Source: Corydoras sp. C115 | Taxonomy: Eukaryota; Chordata; Actinopteri; Siluriformes; Callichthyidae | Assembly (NCBI GenBank): GCA_019802505.1 | Contig: JAFMOC010000032.1 | Location: 162,501-226,500 of the forward strand | Direction of reading: 5' to 3' | Length of the DNA: 64,000 nucleotides | In this document: positions 25,063 through 36,203 of the stretch, one piece after another | How positions within the stretch are numbered: the stretch's first letter is position 1 | Layout of the letters: each line of letters opens with the position of its first letter | Notes under the pieces: generated by a model | Seen by the model: only the letters and a program-made list of their open reading frames with translations | Database searches by the model: none | What the model was told of the DNA's origin: nothing | Made by a program: the position numbers and the translations under genes

Positions 25063-25925
25063 AAATATTTGGAACATTTGTTTTATTCTTTTTTATAGCA
25101 CGCTTCACTGATGCTAATAGGTTTATTGGTGTCAGAAATCCTATACTGGGCTGGTATAGCGCACGAGCTTACTGTCAACAATTCCACACTGATTTGGCCA
25201 GTGCAATGAATGCTACAGACAATGATCTGCTCATGCAGCTGGCAATAAATCTGGGAAATGTTGGATTGGGCTTCACCGGAACTCCTACAGGTGGTCTGAT
25301 GGTACCATTGGTACTAATCTCCAGTGGTCTGCTGGGAAGCCCAATCTGCGTGGAAAAACCTGTGGGTATACTTATTCAGGAAAGATATCTGATTATGGCT
25401 GCACAACTCAATTTTACTTCATCTGTCATAACAGTAAGTTTTGTGTTTTTTTATATGAATTCATTATGGATTTTTGTTTTTACATATTCTTTATATTTAA
25501 TTTTAGTATTGCACATACTGGTGCTGTAGTATATCTGTAGGAAAATAAATAATGCAGTTTTGAAAATTGGCAGTAAGTTATATTATAACTTGGTGGATGC
25601 AGTTGTGCTACCAACCCAATACACAACTACCAATAGCTGTGCTATTTTGAACTTATGACAGACGTATGCTTTATTTTATTTAATTAATTAATTTATTGTT
25701 ATTTTTATATATATCTTTTCTCCCCTTTATACAGGGAGCACTCAAGCTCAAAAGCATCATAGCTAGAGGTGAACTTTTCATGAAAATGTCCAAAAACGTT
25801 TAATTGAAAGTGGTCATTGCACAAACCCTTTTTCCAACAGGCCAATACCAGTGTTCTTCCTGATTTTAGTGACTTTAACGTATTATGTATTTAGTCATGT
25901 TTATTTCTCCAAGAAATTCCAGTCC

Positions 25926-26222
25926 GGCGGCACGGTGGCTTAGTGGTTAGCATGTTCGCCTCTCAGCACGGTTCCCAGTTCGAATCCCCATCTGGGTGGA
26001 GTTTCCATGTTCTCCCCGTGTCTGCGTGGGTTTCCTCCGGTCAATTGAGTTCCTCAAATTGCCCCATATAGAGTATAGAGTGTGTCTGTGTGAGTGAGTG
26101 TGTGCCCAGCGATGGATTGGCACCCTGTCCTGGGTCTGTCTGCCCGGCGCCCGGGGCGTTCTCCCCTGGATGGGCGTGGGGAACCCCACCGCAACCCTAA
26201 TAGAGGATAAAGTGGGAGATAA
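25926..26222 (+). mobile_element. SINE family A in lec1 intron 3, internally deleted
   Basis: Flanked by AATTCCAG copies. The right side has several AATTCCA repeats of filler before ATTCCAGTCC resumes. Empty at about 32051 (lec2) and 38897 (lec3). Confidence 0.88.
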
Positions 26223-28396
26223 TTCCAGAAAATTCCAATCAATTCCAATATAAAAATTCCAGTCCAGATATCAGGATATTTGATATATATCAGTTTAGAT
26301 TGTTTTCTGTAGCTCAGCTGTGAAATTGGTTTGTTTTTTTAAACTTTGTGTGGGTATGTGTTTCACAGTTGTTTTGGGGAAAAACCAACAAATAGTAAAA
26401 CTGAATATACAGTTGCATGACAACATTTTTGATTCCACCATGCAGTCCGCGCTTTCAGATCTGGTGAGTTACAAAATTTATATGTTAATCAGAATAAAGC
26501 ATTATTCTGTGATGTTCCAAGTGAAAGTGTACAGTACATTAAAATCTTTACTGTTTCTTTGTTTTATGTTATTACGAATAATAGAGACTTTCTGTGTTTA
26601 AACACAAATATGCTTGAATAAATAATAAAATAACATTTCACCTGCCTCAATATAATAACACAGAAAGGCAAACATCTTCTATTTTGGAGATTGATTATAT
26701 ATTTACCAATAAAGTGTACTTCATTAGAATGAGTTTGGAATGTTTCCTAAACACTATAAATCACAATGTAATTGCTTTTTTACTGCAGAGTTAATGAAGA
26801 AGCAGTACCTAGTTTTGTAATTCTGCTGACGCAGTGAATACATTTAAGGAATAGTTTCAAATGTCACATAAAAAGTGTATAAGAATTGTTTTATTGTTTA
26901 GTAATTTAATTCTGATTGTTTTTATCAGATCAAACAGAAAGTGGAGGAATATGGGATAACCAATTTCACTGTTACCTGGAGAAAGCAGCCAAATGGAATT
27001 ATCTTACGTAAGAAAGATAGAAATGTGTAAGAGGTAATGCAGTTGGACCTAAATGTCAAAAATATGTCAGAGATGACAGAAAAAAAGAACTTTGTACTTA
27101 TTTAATTATAGTCATAACAATAATAGTATAATTAATAATAAGTTTTAGGAATAATAGTGATGCCATTTAAAATGAAAAAAAAAAAAAATCTAAACCTCTA
27201 TAATTGTGTTATAAAAACTTGTTTACTTATTTATTTTTTTGTTTGTCCCACATTTGTAATCTTAAAAAAAATGTAAAAAGTATAATAAAAAAAAAAATCA
27301 AATTTCTGTTGGAATGTTTTGATACGAAATACAAATAAAGAAGCAGTTTATGTTGGTAGTATAAAATAAATCACAAATGGGTTCTTATTCATAAATAACT
27401 TTTGGTACTTCTTTTAGAAAATCTTTTTTTAGATTTTTAGAAAAACATGGTGCAAGTTTAGAAAGTACTTAACATTTTGGAAGACGCTCTTTTTTTGAAG
27501 ATTTATTTGAATGTGTTTTTTAAATCCTTTTTTTATATTAATATGTATGTAATTCAGTGTAATATGAGTCACAATAACCTGATTTTCACCATGTTTTCAA
27601 TTGAAATCTAATAATACTTTGATAAAAGCACTATAAAATCATTTTATTGCTATACTGTAGCTCATCAGAGAAATGAAATGTTCTGAAAAGAGCTGTTAGA
27701 ATGTATAAATATTTAATAATGATGGCAAAGTCTTTTTTTAATCATCTATAACTGGTATAAAGGTTGTTATTGTATGTAGACATGTATTCATAGTGAGAAT
27801 GTAAACTTATATAACTGTGTGTATACTATTTAATCAATAAAAGTAGAAATTACAATTTGTGTACAATGTTTAGAATGTCTTAATGTCATTTGTCACATAC
27901 CTTTTTAAAAATATCACAAAGATTAAAAAGTTAATGCTAAACAAACATCATGATCCCATAGTGAAATGTTATTGGTTTGTTACTTTGCAGATTCATGAGT
28001 TAAATGCCTGAATTATAATATCTGAGTTGATTTTGGTCTACTCTTTTTTTGCGATTTGTGTCACTTTTAATGTGCTGCATTATTTTTTAGTTTAGAATAG
28101 TTTTTATGAGGTCATAATGAGGTCATAATGCAGTCTTTGTTTTGACACAGATGAAAAATGTAACAGATAATAAAAAATATAAAAATCTATTTTTATAAAA
28201 AATAAAACTAATGATTTAATAAATAAAGACTATAAAACTATTTCATGTCATTTTAATTAGATGAAAAGAGGACAAATTATTACCCAACATGTAGTCATTT
28301 CATCAGGAGATCACATCAGAATCAGACTTACATCAGAATCTGAAATTCACTGTATTGTATAACATTGTACATTTTCTATATTATGAGATTTGGGAA

Positions 28397-28768
28397 CATT
28401 CATTCATTCATTCATTTATCTTCCGCTTTATCCTCTATTAGGGTCACGGTGGGGTTCCCCATGCCCATCCAAGGGAGAGCACCGGGCAGGGGAGAACGTC
28501 TCGGGCTCTGGGCAGATACACCCAGAACAGGTCGCCAACCAATCGCTGGGCACACACTCACTCACACAGACACACTCTATATGGGGCAATTTGGAGAACT
28601 CAACTGACTTGATCCATGTTTTTGGACTGTGGGAGGAAACTAGAGAACCTGGAGGAAACCCACGCGGACACGGGGAGAACATGGAAACTCCACCCAGATG
28701 GGGATTCGAACCGGGAATCCCTAGCGCTGAGAAGCGAACGTGCTAACCACTAAGCCACCGTGCCGCCC
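28397..28768 (-). mobile_element. SINE family A, antisense
   Basis: Full length, with about 20 extra bp (a partial repeat of the CAGGGGAGAACG region) near 28475-28500. Lies between lec1 and lec2. Confidence 0.88.
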
Positions 28769-29352
28769 ACATATTTTGTTTTTTAATTCTCAAGAATTCA
28801 TTTTTTATAGCATTCATAACGATAAAGTATGATTGGAACTTCATAGATATCTGCTATATTCTGTTCAGACCTTTTACCTCTGCTCAAACATGTAATAAAC
28901 AATGACGTAAAGCATCATGACTTTATCTACAAGCAGCAAGTAGTGTTGTTTTCAATTAAAAAAAAAAAAAGACATTTTTATGTTAATAATTACACAAGCA
29001 ATATTTCTTTAAATTAAAGATTTGTTTTTTCTTAAAACAACACAAAATATCAGTTTAAATAGGACTAATAATGATTATTGATGAAGCAACTTTTAATTTA
29101 AAATCAGAATGTTTAGGTGCTATATGCAAATATTAAGCAATTAAAAAGAATATGCACTAAAACAAGATTATAGACAATAAATTAATCAGCAAGTAATTCA
29201 AAATAAACAGCAGTGACAAAAGCAAAACAGAGTTTAGAGAATTAGTAGACTTTAAAAACATAAAATAAACCAGCAGTTTTAGTTTATTCGGTGGCAGAGA
29301 CCAGTGACTCGTTTTACGTTTCTCTAATATCTGTAAAACAAACATAGTTTCT

Positions 29353-29434
29353 ATGTAAATGAAATATGTCCGTGGAAATGTCTAAATGAAAAATATTTTC
29401 CATTTGCATTGTAAATCTTTCTAGCTTCTATAAC
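29353..29434 (+). promoter_or_regulatory. lec2 promoter: octamer plus TATA-like box
   Basis: ATTTGCAT at 29402-29409 and TATAAC at 29429-29434, spaced 19 bp apart. The upstream partner octamer is changed to ATGTAAAT (29353-29360). About 190 bp separate the TATA-like box from the ATG. Confidence 0.5.
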
Positions 29435-29623
29435 AGTAGATATTTGTGGAGAAGTTTAAAGTTTAAATCTTAGTGGAGGGTACACAGAAGTACACAGAAA
29501 AGGATCATAGGTGTGTTATGTTGGGTACTTTTATGTACGCTCTTGTTTTTGTTTAATTGCACTAAATGTAATGAGGAAATAATAATATAAAAAAAAGATT
29601 TATTTGTCAGCAGCTTCTGCATT

Positions 29624-32600
29624 ATGGAGCTGATTGTTCTTCTATTCATTTTTGTTGGTAAGTAAACTTGTGATTATATTTTTGCTGGCAAATAAATGTG
29701 TGTATAATATAAGAGTGTCATTAAATATTAATTATGGTACATTTAGTATTCGTCAATATGCATCCTCATATGAGATTACTCGCTTAAAGCTCTAAACCCC
29801 AGCACTATACTCTAACACAGATTAACCTAAAGAAATAAACAAACTATTTAAATGTATTAAATCCAGCCCAGTTTTTGGATGTTGAAGAATTCTAATCACC
29901 ACACACAAGTAGCAAGTAAAGTTGGCTTATTCCTTATAAATAGACCTTATAAAGCATCTCATGTCACCCTGAGTTCTCATCTGACGGTCAATGGCAACAA
30001 ATGATTTAATGCAAAATATTTGAACACGTGAAACAAAACATTTATGTTGGTAATGTTTTAATGACAGGTGGTGTTCCAGTTACTTATTCCATTTCTTCCA
30101 TCCGTCGGTATTATCCGATCAAGACATCAATGATATGGTCTTCGGCACAGACTTACTGCCGGAATAAGTATATGGACCTGGCAACAGTGGAAAGTCCCGA
30201 GGACTGGACACAGCTGGCGAAAGTATTGACAGGCTCGTATGCACAGATCTCTTTTTGGGTTGGAATCTATTCAGACATTGATAGCTGGCAGTGGACTTAC
30301 AATGACATCTTACTGAAGAATACAAATTATATAAATTGGTGTCCTCAATATCCTTTTGAAACAGTTCGATCATATTGTGTGCAAATACTTCCAGATGGAT
30401 CCTGGAATGATCAAATCTGCTCAGTCTCATGGCCCTTTATATGTTACGACGGTAAGTCAGTCTCCCAAATATAAGCTCAAAACTCAGTCACAATAGTTAT
30501 GCAAGTTCCTTATTATAGAATAGAATTATATAATATTATTATATACACTATTATTAACATGATTTACATAATTTAGTAGATTGTTGCATCAATGTGCATG
30601 CAACTTCTTTTAGTCTGCTTGTATAAAGAGCTTTCATAGACAATCGAGGCTAAAAAATCACCACCAGGTAATTATAGTAGTATTTGTAAATGTGTAATTC
30701 CTTTAAAACGTTTGGCATTTCTGCATTAATAAAATTAAATTTCTATTTAATTGGCTGCTCCAAAATGCCCTCTATATAGTGTGTGTGTCTGCCTGCTTCA
30801 ATTTTAACATCATGAAATTTGAAATGATAAGTAGAACTGTAATAATTACCAATAATCCGACTAATAAAGTATTCAGCAGTTACTTTAGGAGTTTTGAATT
30901 GTCTGACTCTAAAACTCTTAACGTTTTCCAGTTTGATGTGCATTAACTAATATATATATATATATATATTTTTTTTTTGCCTTTCTTACAAATGTTACAC
31001 ACTTGGATAAGCAGACATTATAACAATAATGTATTTATTTTTTGTTATTATGTCTGCTATGGCGGCACGGTGGTTTAGTGTTTAACAGGTTCTCCTCTCA
31101 GCGCTAGGGATTCCCGGTTCGAATCCCCATCTGGGTGGAGTTTCCATGTTCTCCCCGTGTCCGTGTGGGTTTCTTCCGGGTTCTCCAGTTTCCTCCCACA
31201 GTCCAAAAACATGGATCAAGTCAGTTGAGTTCTCCAAATTGCCCCATATAGAGTGTGTTTGTGTGTTTGTCTGCTTATCCAAGTGGTTCACATTTAAAGT
31301 TCCTCTTTAAAATCCCTGTTAATTTTTTTATGTATTAAATTGTGTGGTTTTTCTATAATTTACTGTTACAAATATTTTGAACATTTGTTTGTTTTATAGC
31401 ACGCTTCACTGGTGCTAATAGGTTTATCGGTGTCGGAAATCCTAAAATGAACTGGTATGATGCACGAGCTTACTGTCAACAATTCCACACTGATTTGGCC
31501 AGTGCAATGAATTCTACAGACAATGATCTGCTCATGCAGCTGGCAATAAATCTGGGAATTTCTTGGATTGGGCTTCACCGGAATTCCTACAGGTGGTCTG
31601 ATGGTAACATTGGTACAAATCTCCAGTGGGCTGCTGGGAAGCCCACTCTGCGTGGACAAAGCTGTGCATTTGCTCTTTCAGGAAAGATATTTGATTATGG
31701 CTGCACAACTCAATTTTACTTCATCTGTTATAACAGTAAGTTTTGTGTTTTTTTATATGAATTCATTATGAATTTTTGTTTTTACATATTCTTTATATTT
31801 AATTTTAGTATTGCACATAGTGGTGCTGTAGTATATCTGTAGGAAAATAAATAATGCAGTTTTGAAAATTGGCAGTAAGTTATATTATAACCTGGTGGAT
31901 GCAGTTGTGCTACCAACCCACCCCTCCAATTTTAATTGAAAGTGGTCATTGCACAAACCCTTTTTCCAACAGGCCAATACCAGCATTCTTCCTGATTTTA
32001 GTGACTTTAATGTATTATGTATTTAGTCATGTTTATTTCTCCAAGAAATTCCAGTCCAGATATCAGGATATTTTCAGTTTAGATGGTCTTCTGTAGCTCA
32101 GCTGTGAAATTGGTTTGTTTTTTTTTACACTTTGTATGGGTATGTGTTTCACAGTTGTTTCCGTCTCACAACAAATAGTAAAACTGAATATACAGTTACA
32201 TGACAACATTTTTGATTCCACCATGCAGTCAGCGCTTTCAGATCTGGTGAGTTACAAGATTTATATGTTAATCAGAATAACATTTCACCTGCCTCAATAT
32301 AATAACACAGAAAGGCAAACATCTTCTATTTTGGAGATTGATTTTATATTTACCAATAAAGTGTACTTCATTGGAATGAGTTTGGAATGTTTCCTAAACA
32401 CTATAAATCACAATGTAATTGCTTTTTTACTGCAGAGTTAATGAAGTAGCAGTACCTAGTTTTGTAATTCTGCTGACACTGTGAATACATTTAAGGAATA
32501 CTTTCAAATGTCACATAAAAAGTGTATAAGAATTGTTTTATTGTTTAGTAATTTAATTCTGATTGTTTTTATCAGATCAAACAGAAAGTGGAGGAATATG

Positions 32601-32683
32601 GGATAACCAATTTCACTGTTACCTGGAGAAAGCAGCCAAATGGAATTATCTTACGTAAGAAAGATAGAAATGATAAAGTGTGA
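29624..32683 (+). CDS. lec2: secreted two-CTLD C-type lectin (CLEC20A-like)
   Basis: Five coding exons: 29624-29657, 30068-30451, 31400-31735, 32155-32246, 32576-32683; 954 nt, 317 residues. Exon 1 encodes a short hydrophobic signal peptide (MELIVLLFIFVG). CTLD1 (about residues 13-140) has the cysteines in AQTYC, RSYC, DQIC and FICY, the variant FWVGIYSD of the WIGL motif, and WND (SWND). It also has an extra, apparently unpaired Cys in NWCPQYP, exactly where EPN/QPD sugar motifs normally lie. CTLD2 (about 140-250) has WIGLHRNSYRWSDG and GKPT in place of QPD. The tail (about 252-317) reads as strand, helix, strand and ends in a basic stretch. No membrane anchor, so secretion is predicted. The fold is certain; Ca-dependent sugar binding is doubtful. 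Fish proteins of this layout are usually named CLEC20A or macrophage-mannose-receptor-like. Confidence 0.9.
31061..31265 (+). mobile_element. SINE family A in lec2 intron 2, 3' end lost
   Basis: Same insertion site as the full copy in lec3 (37534-37873), where flanks read ATGTCTGCT. Here the 3' 140 bp are deleted. The site is empty in lec1 (about 24803). Confidence 0.9.
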
Positions 32684-32771
32684 GAGGTAATGTGGTTGGA
32701 CCTAAATGTCAAAAAGATTTCAGAGATGACAGAAAAACAAAACTTTGTACTTATTTAATAATAGTAATAAT

Positions 32772-32777
32772 AATAAA
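32772..32777 (+). terminator. lec2 poly(A) signal AATAAA
   Basis: AATAAA 89 bp after the stop. The hexamer is part of the target-site duplication of a SINE fragment, so a second AATAAA follows at 32914-32919. A further conserved AATAAA lies near 34147. Confidence 0.45.
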
Positions 32778-32784
32778 GTTTTAG

Positions 32785-32913
32785 GCCCAGCGATGGATTG
32801 GCGTCCTGTCCTGGGAGTATCTGCCCAGCGCCCGAAACATTCTCCCCTGAATGGGCATGGCGAACCCCCCCCCCCATGACCATAATATAGGATAAAGCGG
32901 AAGATAATGAATG
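32785..32913 (+). mobile_element. SINE family A, 5'-truncated, at the lec2 poly(A) site
   Basis: Perfect duplication AATAAAGTTTTAG (32772-32784 and 32914-32926), which contains the poly(A) hexamer. Shared with lec3, absent from lec1. Confidence 0.92.
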
Positions 32914-32926
32914 AATAAAGTTTTAG

Positions 32927-33517
32927 GATTCAAGGATTTTTATTGTCACATCACCTAGTACTGGGGTACTGGTGAGTACCAGTTATGAGCAAGCGCCCAT
33001 GTGCAAAAAAAAGCAATATTTACAAATATAATAAAGAAAATATACAATAAATTTGAAATAAGTTTAAAATATAAAATATGAGAAGGGTATGGAAGAGGGT
33101 GTATGTGAGAGTGTATGTGGGTGCTGTGCAGTAAAGTCCAAGGTGCGGTGTGTATGTAGGTGGAAATTGTCCGAGTATGAGCAGTTCACAGTTCTATCGG
33201 CCGTTCCTTAGCCTGGTTGCCTGTGGGAAGAAGCTGTTCCTAAACCGTCTGGTTCTGGTCTTTACGCTTCTGAGCCTCTTCGCACTCGGCAACTGCGAGA
33301 AAAGTCACCGTTCGGACTACCCTCTGCAGGGATCTCCGCTCTAGAGCAGTACAGTTCCCATACCAGGTGGTAATGCTTCCTGTCAGTACACTTTCCATGG
33401 TGCAGGTGTAGAAAGTCTTAAGAGTACTGGGGTTCAGGCCAAACCTTCTCAGCCGTCTGAGAAAGTAGAGGTGTTGTTGGGCCTTCTTAACCACCTGTGT
33501 GGTGTGCTCTGTCCAAG
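32927..33517 (-). mobile_element. LINE 3' end with reverse-transcriptase C-terminus
   Basis: On the minus strand 33240-33494 reads FLRRLRRFGLNPSTLKTFY and SITTWYGNCTALERRSLQRV, typical of the end of fish LINE ORF2 proteins. The element ends in an A-rich GACAATAAAAATCC. The exact clade was not settled. It lies directly after the SINE and is shared with lec3. Confidence 0.75.
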
Positions 33518-34582
33518 TAATTCAATAATAATAATAATAGTATAGAATAATAGTAATTCAATTTAAAATGAAAAAAAAAATCTAAACATCTATAATTGTT
33601 TTTTAAAAACTTTTAATTATCTATTTTCATTCTAATCTTTAAAAAATGTAAAAAGTATAATAAAAAAATTCAAATTTCTGTTGGAAGGTTTTGATGCAAA
33701 AGGCAGACGTTTATGTTGGTAGTATAAAATAAATCACAAATGGGTTCTTCTTATTCATAAATAACTTCTGGTACTTCTTTTAGATTTTTTTTAGATTTTA
33801 GAAAACAGTAAAGGTGCAAGTTAAGGAAAGATTTTAAAGATTTATTTAAATGTGTTTTTCAAATCCTTTTTCTACATTAATATGTACTTTACTACATTAT
33901 TATTCAGAAATTAAAGTCCAAAGGGGCACAATAACCTGATCTTCACCATGGTTTCAATTGAAATCTAATAATGCTTTGATGCTTTCTGAATGCAATAATG
34001 CTTTCTGAATGAGCTGTTAGAATGTATAAATATTTAGTAATGATGACAAAGTCTATTTTTAATCATCTATAGGTTGTTATTGCATGTAGACATGTATTCA
34101 TGGTGAGAATGTAAACTTATATAACTGTGTATATACTATTTAAGTCAATAAAAGTTTAAATTGAACTTCCAATATGATTATTGTTTTTTTTTTTTTGTTT
34201 TTTAATTCTCAAGAATTAATTATTCATAGTATTCATAACGATAAAGTATGATTTTATCCTGAAATACGGAAATCATGTAGACTGGAACTTGTGCTGGTCA
34301 TAGATATCTGCTCTATTCTGTTCAGATCTTTTACCTCTGCTCAAACATGTAATAAACAATGACGTTTTATATATCTGTTAAATGAAAACACATTTAAGCT
34401 ATGTGAAATTCATGTCCTTCACTACTTCATGTGGATTCCTGTGGACTGGTGTATCTGCTCTTTACATTTATTTAAATAAAAAGAGACATTTTATTTGACA
34501 GAAGAATTGAAAATGATGTCCTGCCAGTTTTAGTAGCAGAGGGTTTTAGCTTTTTAAGTTAATTTGAACTGTTTTACTTTAG

Positions 34583-34937
34583 CGGCACGGTGGCTTAGTG
34601 TTTCGCACATTCGCCTCTCAGCACTAGGGATTCCCGGTTCGAATCCCAAACTGGGTGGAGTTTCCATGTTCTCCCCGTGTATGCGTGGGTTTCCTCCGGG
34701 TTCTCCGGTTTCCTCCCACAGTCCAAAAACATGGATCAAGTCAATTGAATTCTCAAAATTGCCCCATATGGAGTGTGTCTGTGTGAGTGAGTGTGTGCCC
34801 TGTGTGAGTGAGTGTGTGCCCAGGTGATTGGCACCCTGTCCTGGGTGTTTGTGCCCAGCGCCGAAACGTTCTCTGGATGGGCATGGGGAACCCCACCGCG
34901 ACCCTAATAGAGGATAAAGCAGGAGATAATGAATGAA
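34583..34937 (+). mobile_element. SINE family A between lec2 and lec3
   Basis: Perfect duplication TGTTTTACTTTAG (34570-34582 and 34938-34950). The homologous site upstream of lec1 (about 21970) is empty. The stretch GTGTGAGTGAGTGTGTGCCC is doubled inside. Confidence 0.92.
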
Positions 34938-35584
34938 TGTTTTACTTTAGTGAATAATGATGAGGTATCTGTTTTAATGAGGATCACAAACTCTTTAATC
35001 CCTCAAGTATCGAAAGTCAAAAGTATTTCAAAAAAGAATAAACTAATTTATTTAACTTTTTTTTATGTTTCTTGATAGCATTTATGTTCTAATTAACTTA
35101 TCCTAATTAATTTAAGACAATTACAGGGCAAGCACACGCTTAGTGGCAATAAAGCATCATGACTTTATCTACATGCAGCAAGTTGTTTTAAATAAAAAAA
35201 AAATGACATTTTTATGTTAATAATTACACAAGCAATATTTCTTTAAATTAAAGATTTATGTTTTTTCTTAAAACAACACAAAATATCAGTTTAAATAGGA
35301 CTAATAATGATTATTGATGAAGCAACTTTTTAAGATCAGAATGTTTAGGTGCTATATGCAAATATTAAGCAATTAAAAAGAATATGCACTAAAACAAGAT
35401 TATAGACAATAAATTAATCAGCAAGTAATTCAAAATAAACAGCAGTGACAAAAGCAAAACAGAGTTTAGAGAATTAATAGACTTTAAAAACATAAAATAA
35501 ACCAGCAGTTTTAGTTTATTCGGTGGCAGAGACCAGTGACTCGTTTTACGTTTCTCTAATATCTGTAAAACAAACATAGTTTCT

Positions 35585-35666
35585 ATGTAAATGAAATATG
35601 TCAGTGGAAATGTCTAAATGAAAAATATTTTCCATTTGCATTGTAAATCTTTCTAGTTTCTATAAC
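35585..35666 (+). promoter_or_regulatory. lec3 promoter: octamer plus TATA-like box
   Basis: ATTTGCAT at 35634-35641 and TATAAC at 35661-35666, 19 bp apart, as in lec2. The upstream octamer is changed to ATGTAAAT (35585-35592). Confidence 0.5.
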
Positions 35667-35854
35667 AGTAGATATTTGTGGAGAAGTTTAAAGTTTAAAT
35701 CTTAGTGGAGGGTACACAGAAGTACACAGAAAAGGCTCATAGGTGTGTTATGTTTTGTACTTTTATGTACGCTCTTGTTTTTGTTTAATTGCACTAAATG
35801 TAATGAGGAAATAATAATATAAAAAAAAAATTCTTTGTCAGCAGCTTCTGCATT

Positions 35855-36168
35855 ATGGAGCTGATTGTTCTTCTATTCATTTTTGTTGGTAAGTAAACTT
35901 GTGATTATATTTTGCTGGCAAATAAATGTGTGTATAATATAAGAGTGTCATTAAATATTAATTATGGTACATTTAGTATTCGTCAATATGCATCCTCATA
36001 TGAGATTACTCGCTTAAAGCTCTAAACCCCAGCACTATACTCTAACACATCATGCCATATTAGTTACTCCAGTAAGTATTATAGGTACAACAGATTGTCT
36101 TATTAGATTTGAGAGCCCCGCTCAGACCTCATTATAGATTTTGTGCATTTTAGTTGGATACGATACTC

Positions 36169-36203
<35 letters not shown>

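Larger units (their letters stand above)
22847..27030 (+). pseudogene. lec1: two-CTLD lectin pseudogene (CLEC20A-like)
   Basis: Five exons matching the paralogues: 22847-22883 (MELIVLLFFIFVG, signal peptide), 23544-23921 (CTLD1), 25099-25433 (CTLD2), 26369-26463 and 26929-27030 (C-terminal tail). Splice sites are intact, but the reading frame is broken twice. In CTLD1, TGA at 23837-23839 stands where lec2 has CGA and lec3 CAA, so it looks like a CpG-to-TpG mutation. CTLD2 is 335 nt instead of 336: one base is missing near 25256-25262, which shifts the frame before the WIGL motif. The Gly of the WxGL motif in CTLD1 is also Glu (FWVEIYSD). The CTLD1 part could still be made as a truncated secreted product, but it would lack the third and fourth cysteines of the fold. 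Two SINEs sit in intron 2 and one in intron 3. Most likely a dead gene. Confidence 0.85.
27031..29623. other. Intergenic, lec1 3' flank and lec2 5' flank
   Basis: A/T-rich sequence homologous to the other 3' flanks, with a conserved AATAAA at 27837-27842. One antisense SINE. A duplicon junction lies near 28910, where 3'-flank sequence runs straight into lec2 5' sequence. No extra gene. Confidence 0.6.
32684..35854. other. Intergenic, lec2 3' flank and lec3 5' flank
   Basis: Contains the lec2 poly(A) signals, a SINE fragment, a LINE reverse-transcriptase fragment (32927-33517), a full SINE and the lec3 promoter. No other gene. Confidence 0.6.

Noticed and set aside
25194..25529. Separate gene in lec1 CTLD2 reading GFTGTPTGGLMVPL
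   Set aside because: This is the out-of-frame reading after the 1-bp deletion; the same shadow frame exists in lec2 and lec3, where the main frame is the lectin.
33240..33494. Minus-strand gene between lec2 and lec3
   Set aside because: The product is a LINE reverse-transcriptase end, and the copy after lec3 is broken in a different way.
36170..36202. Poly(A) run as the end of a processed pseudogene
   Set aside because: No retrocopied exon sequence precedes it; the same intron in lec1 has only a short A-run, so it is slippage.
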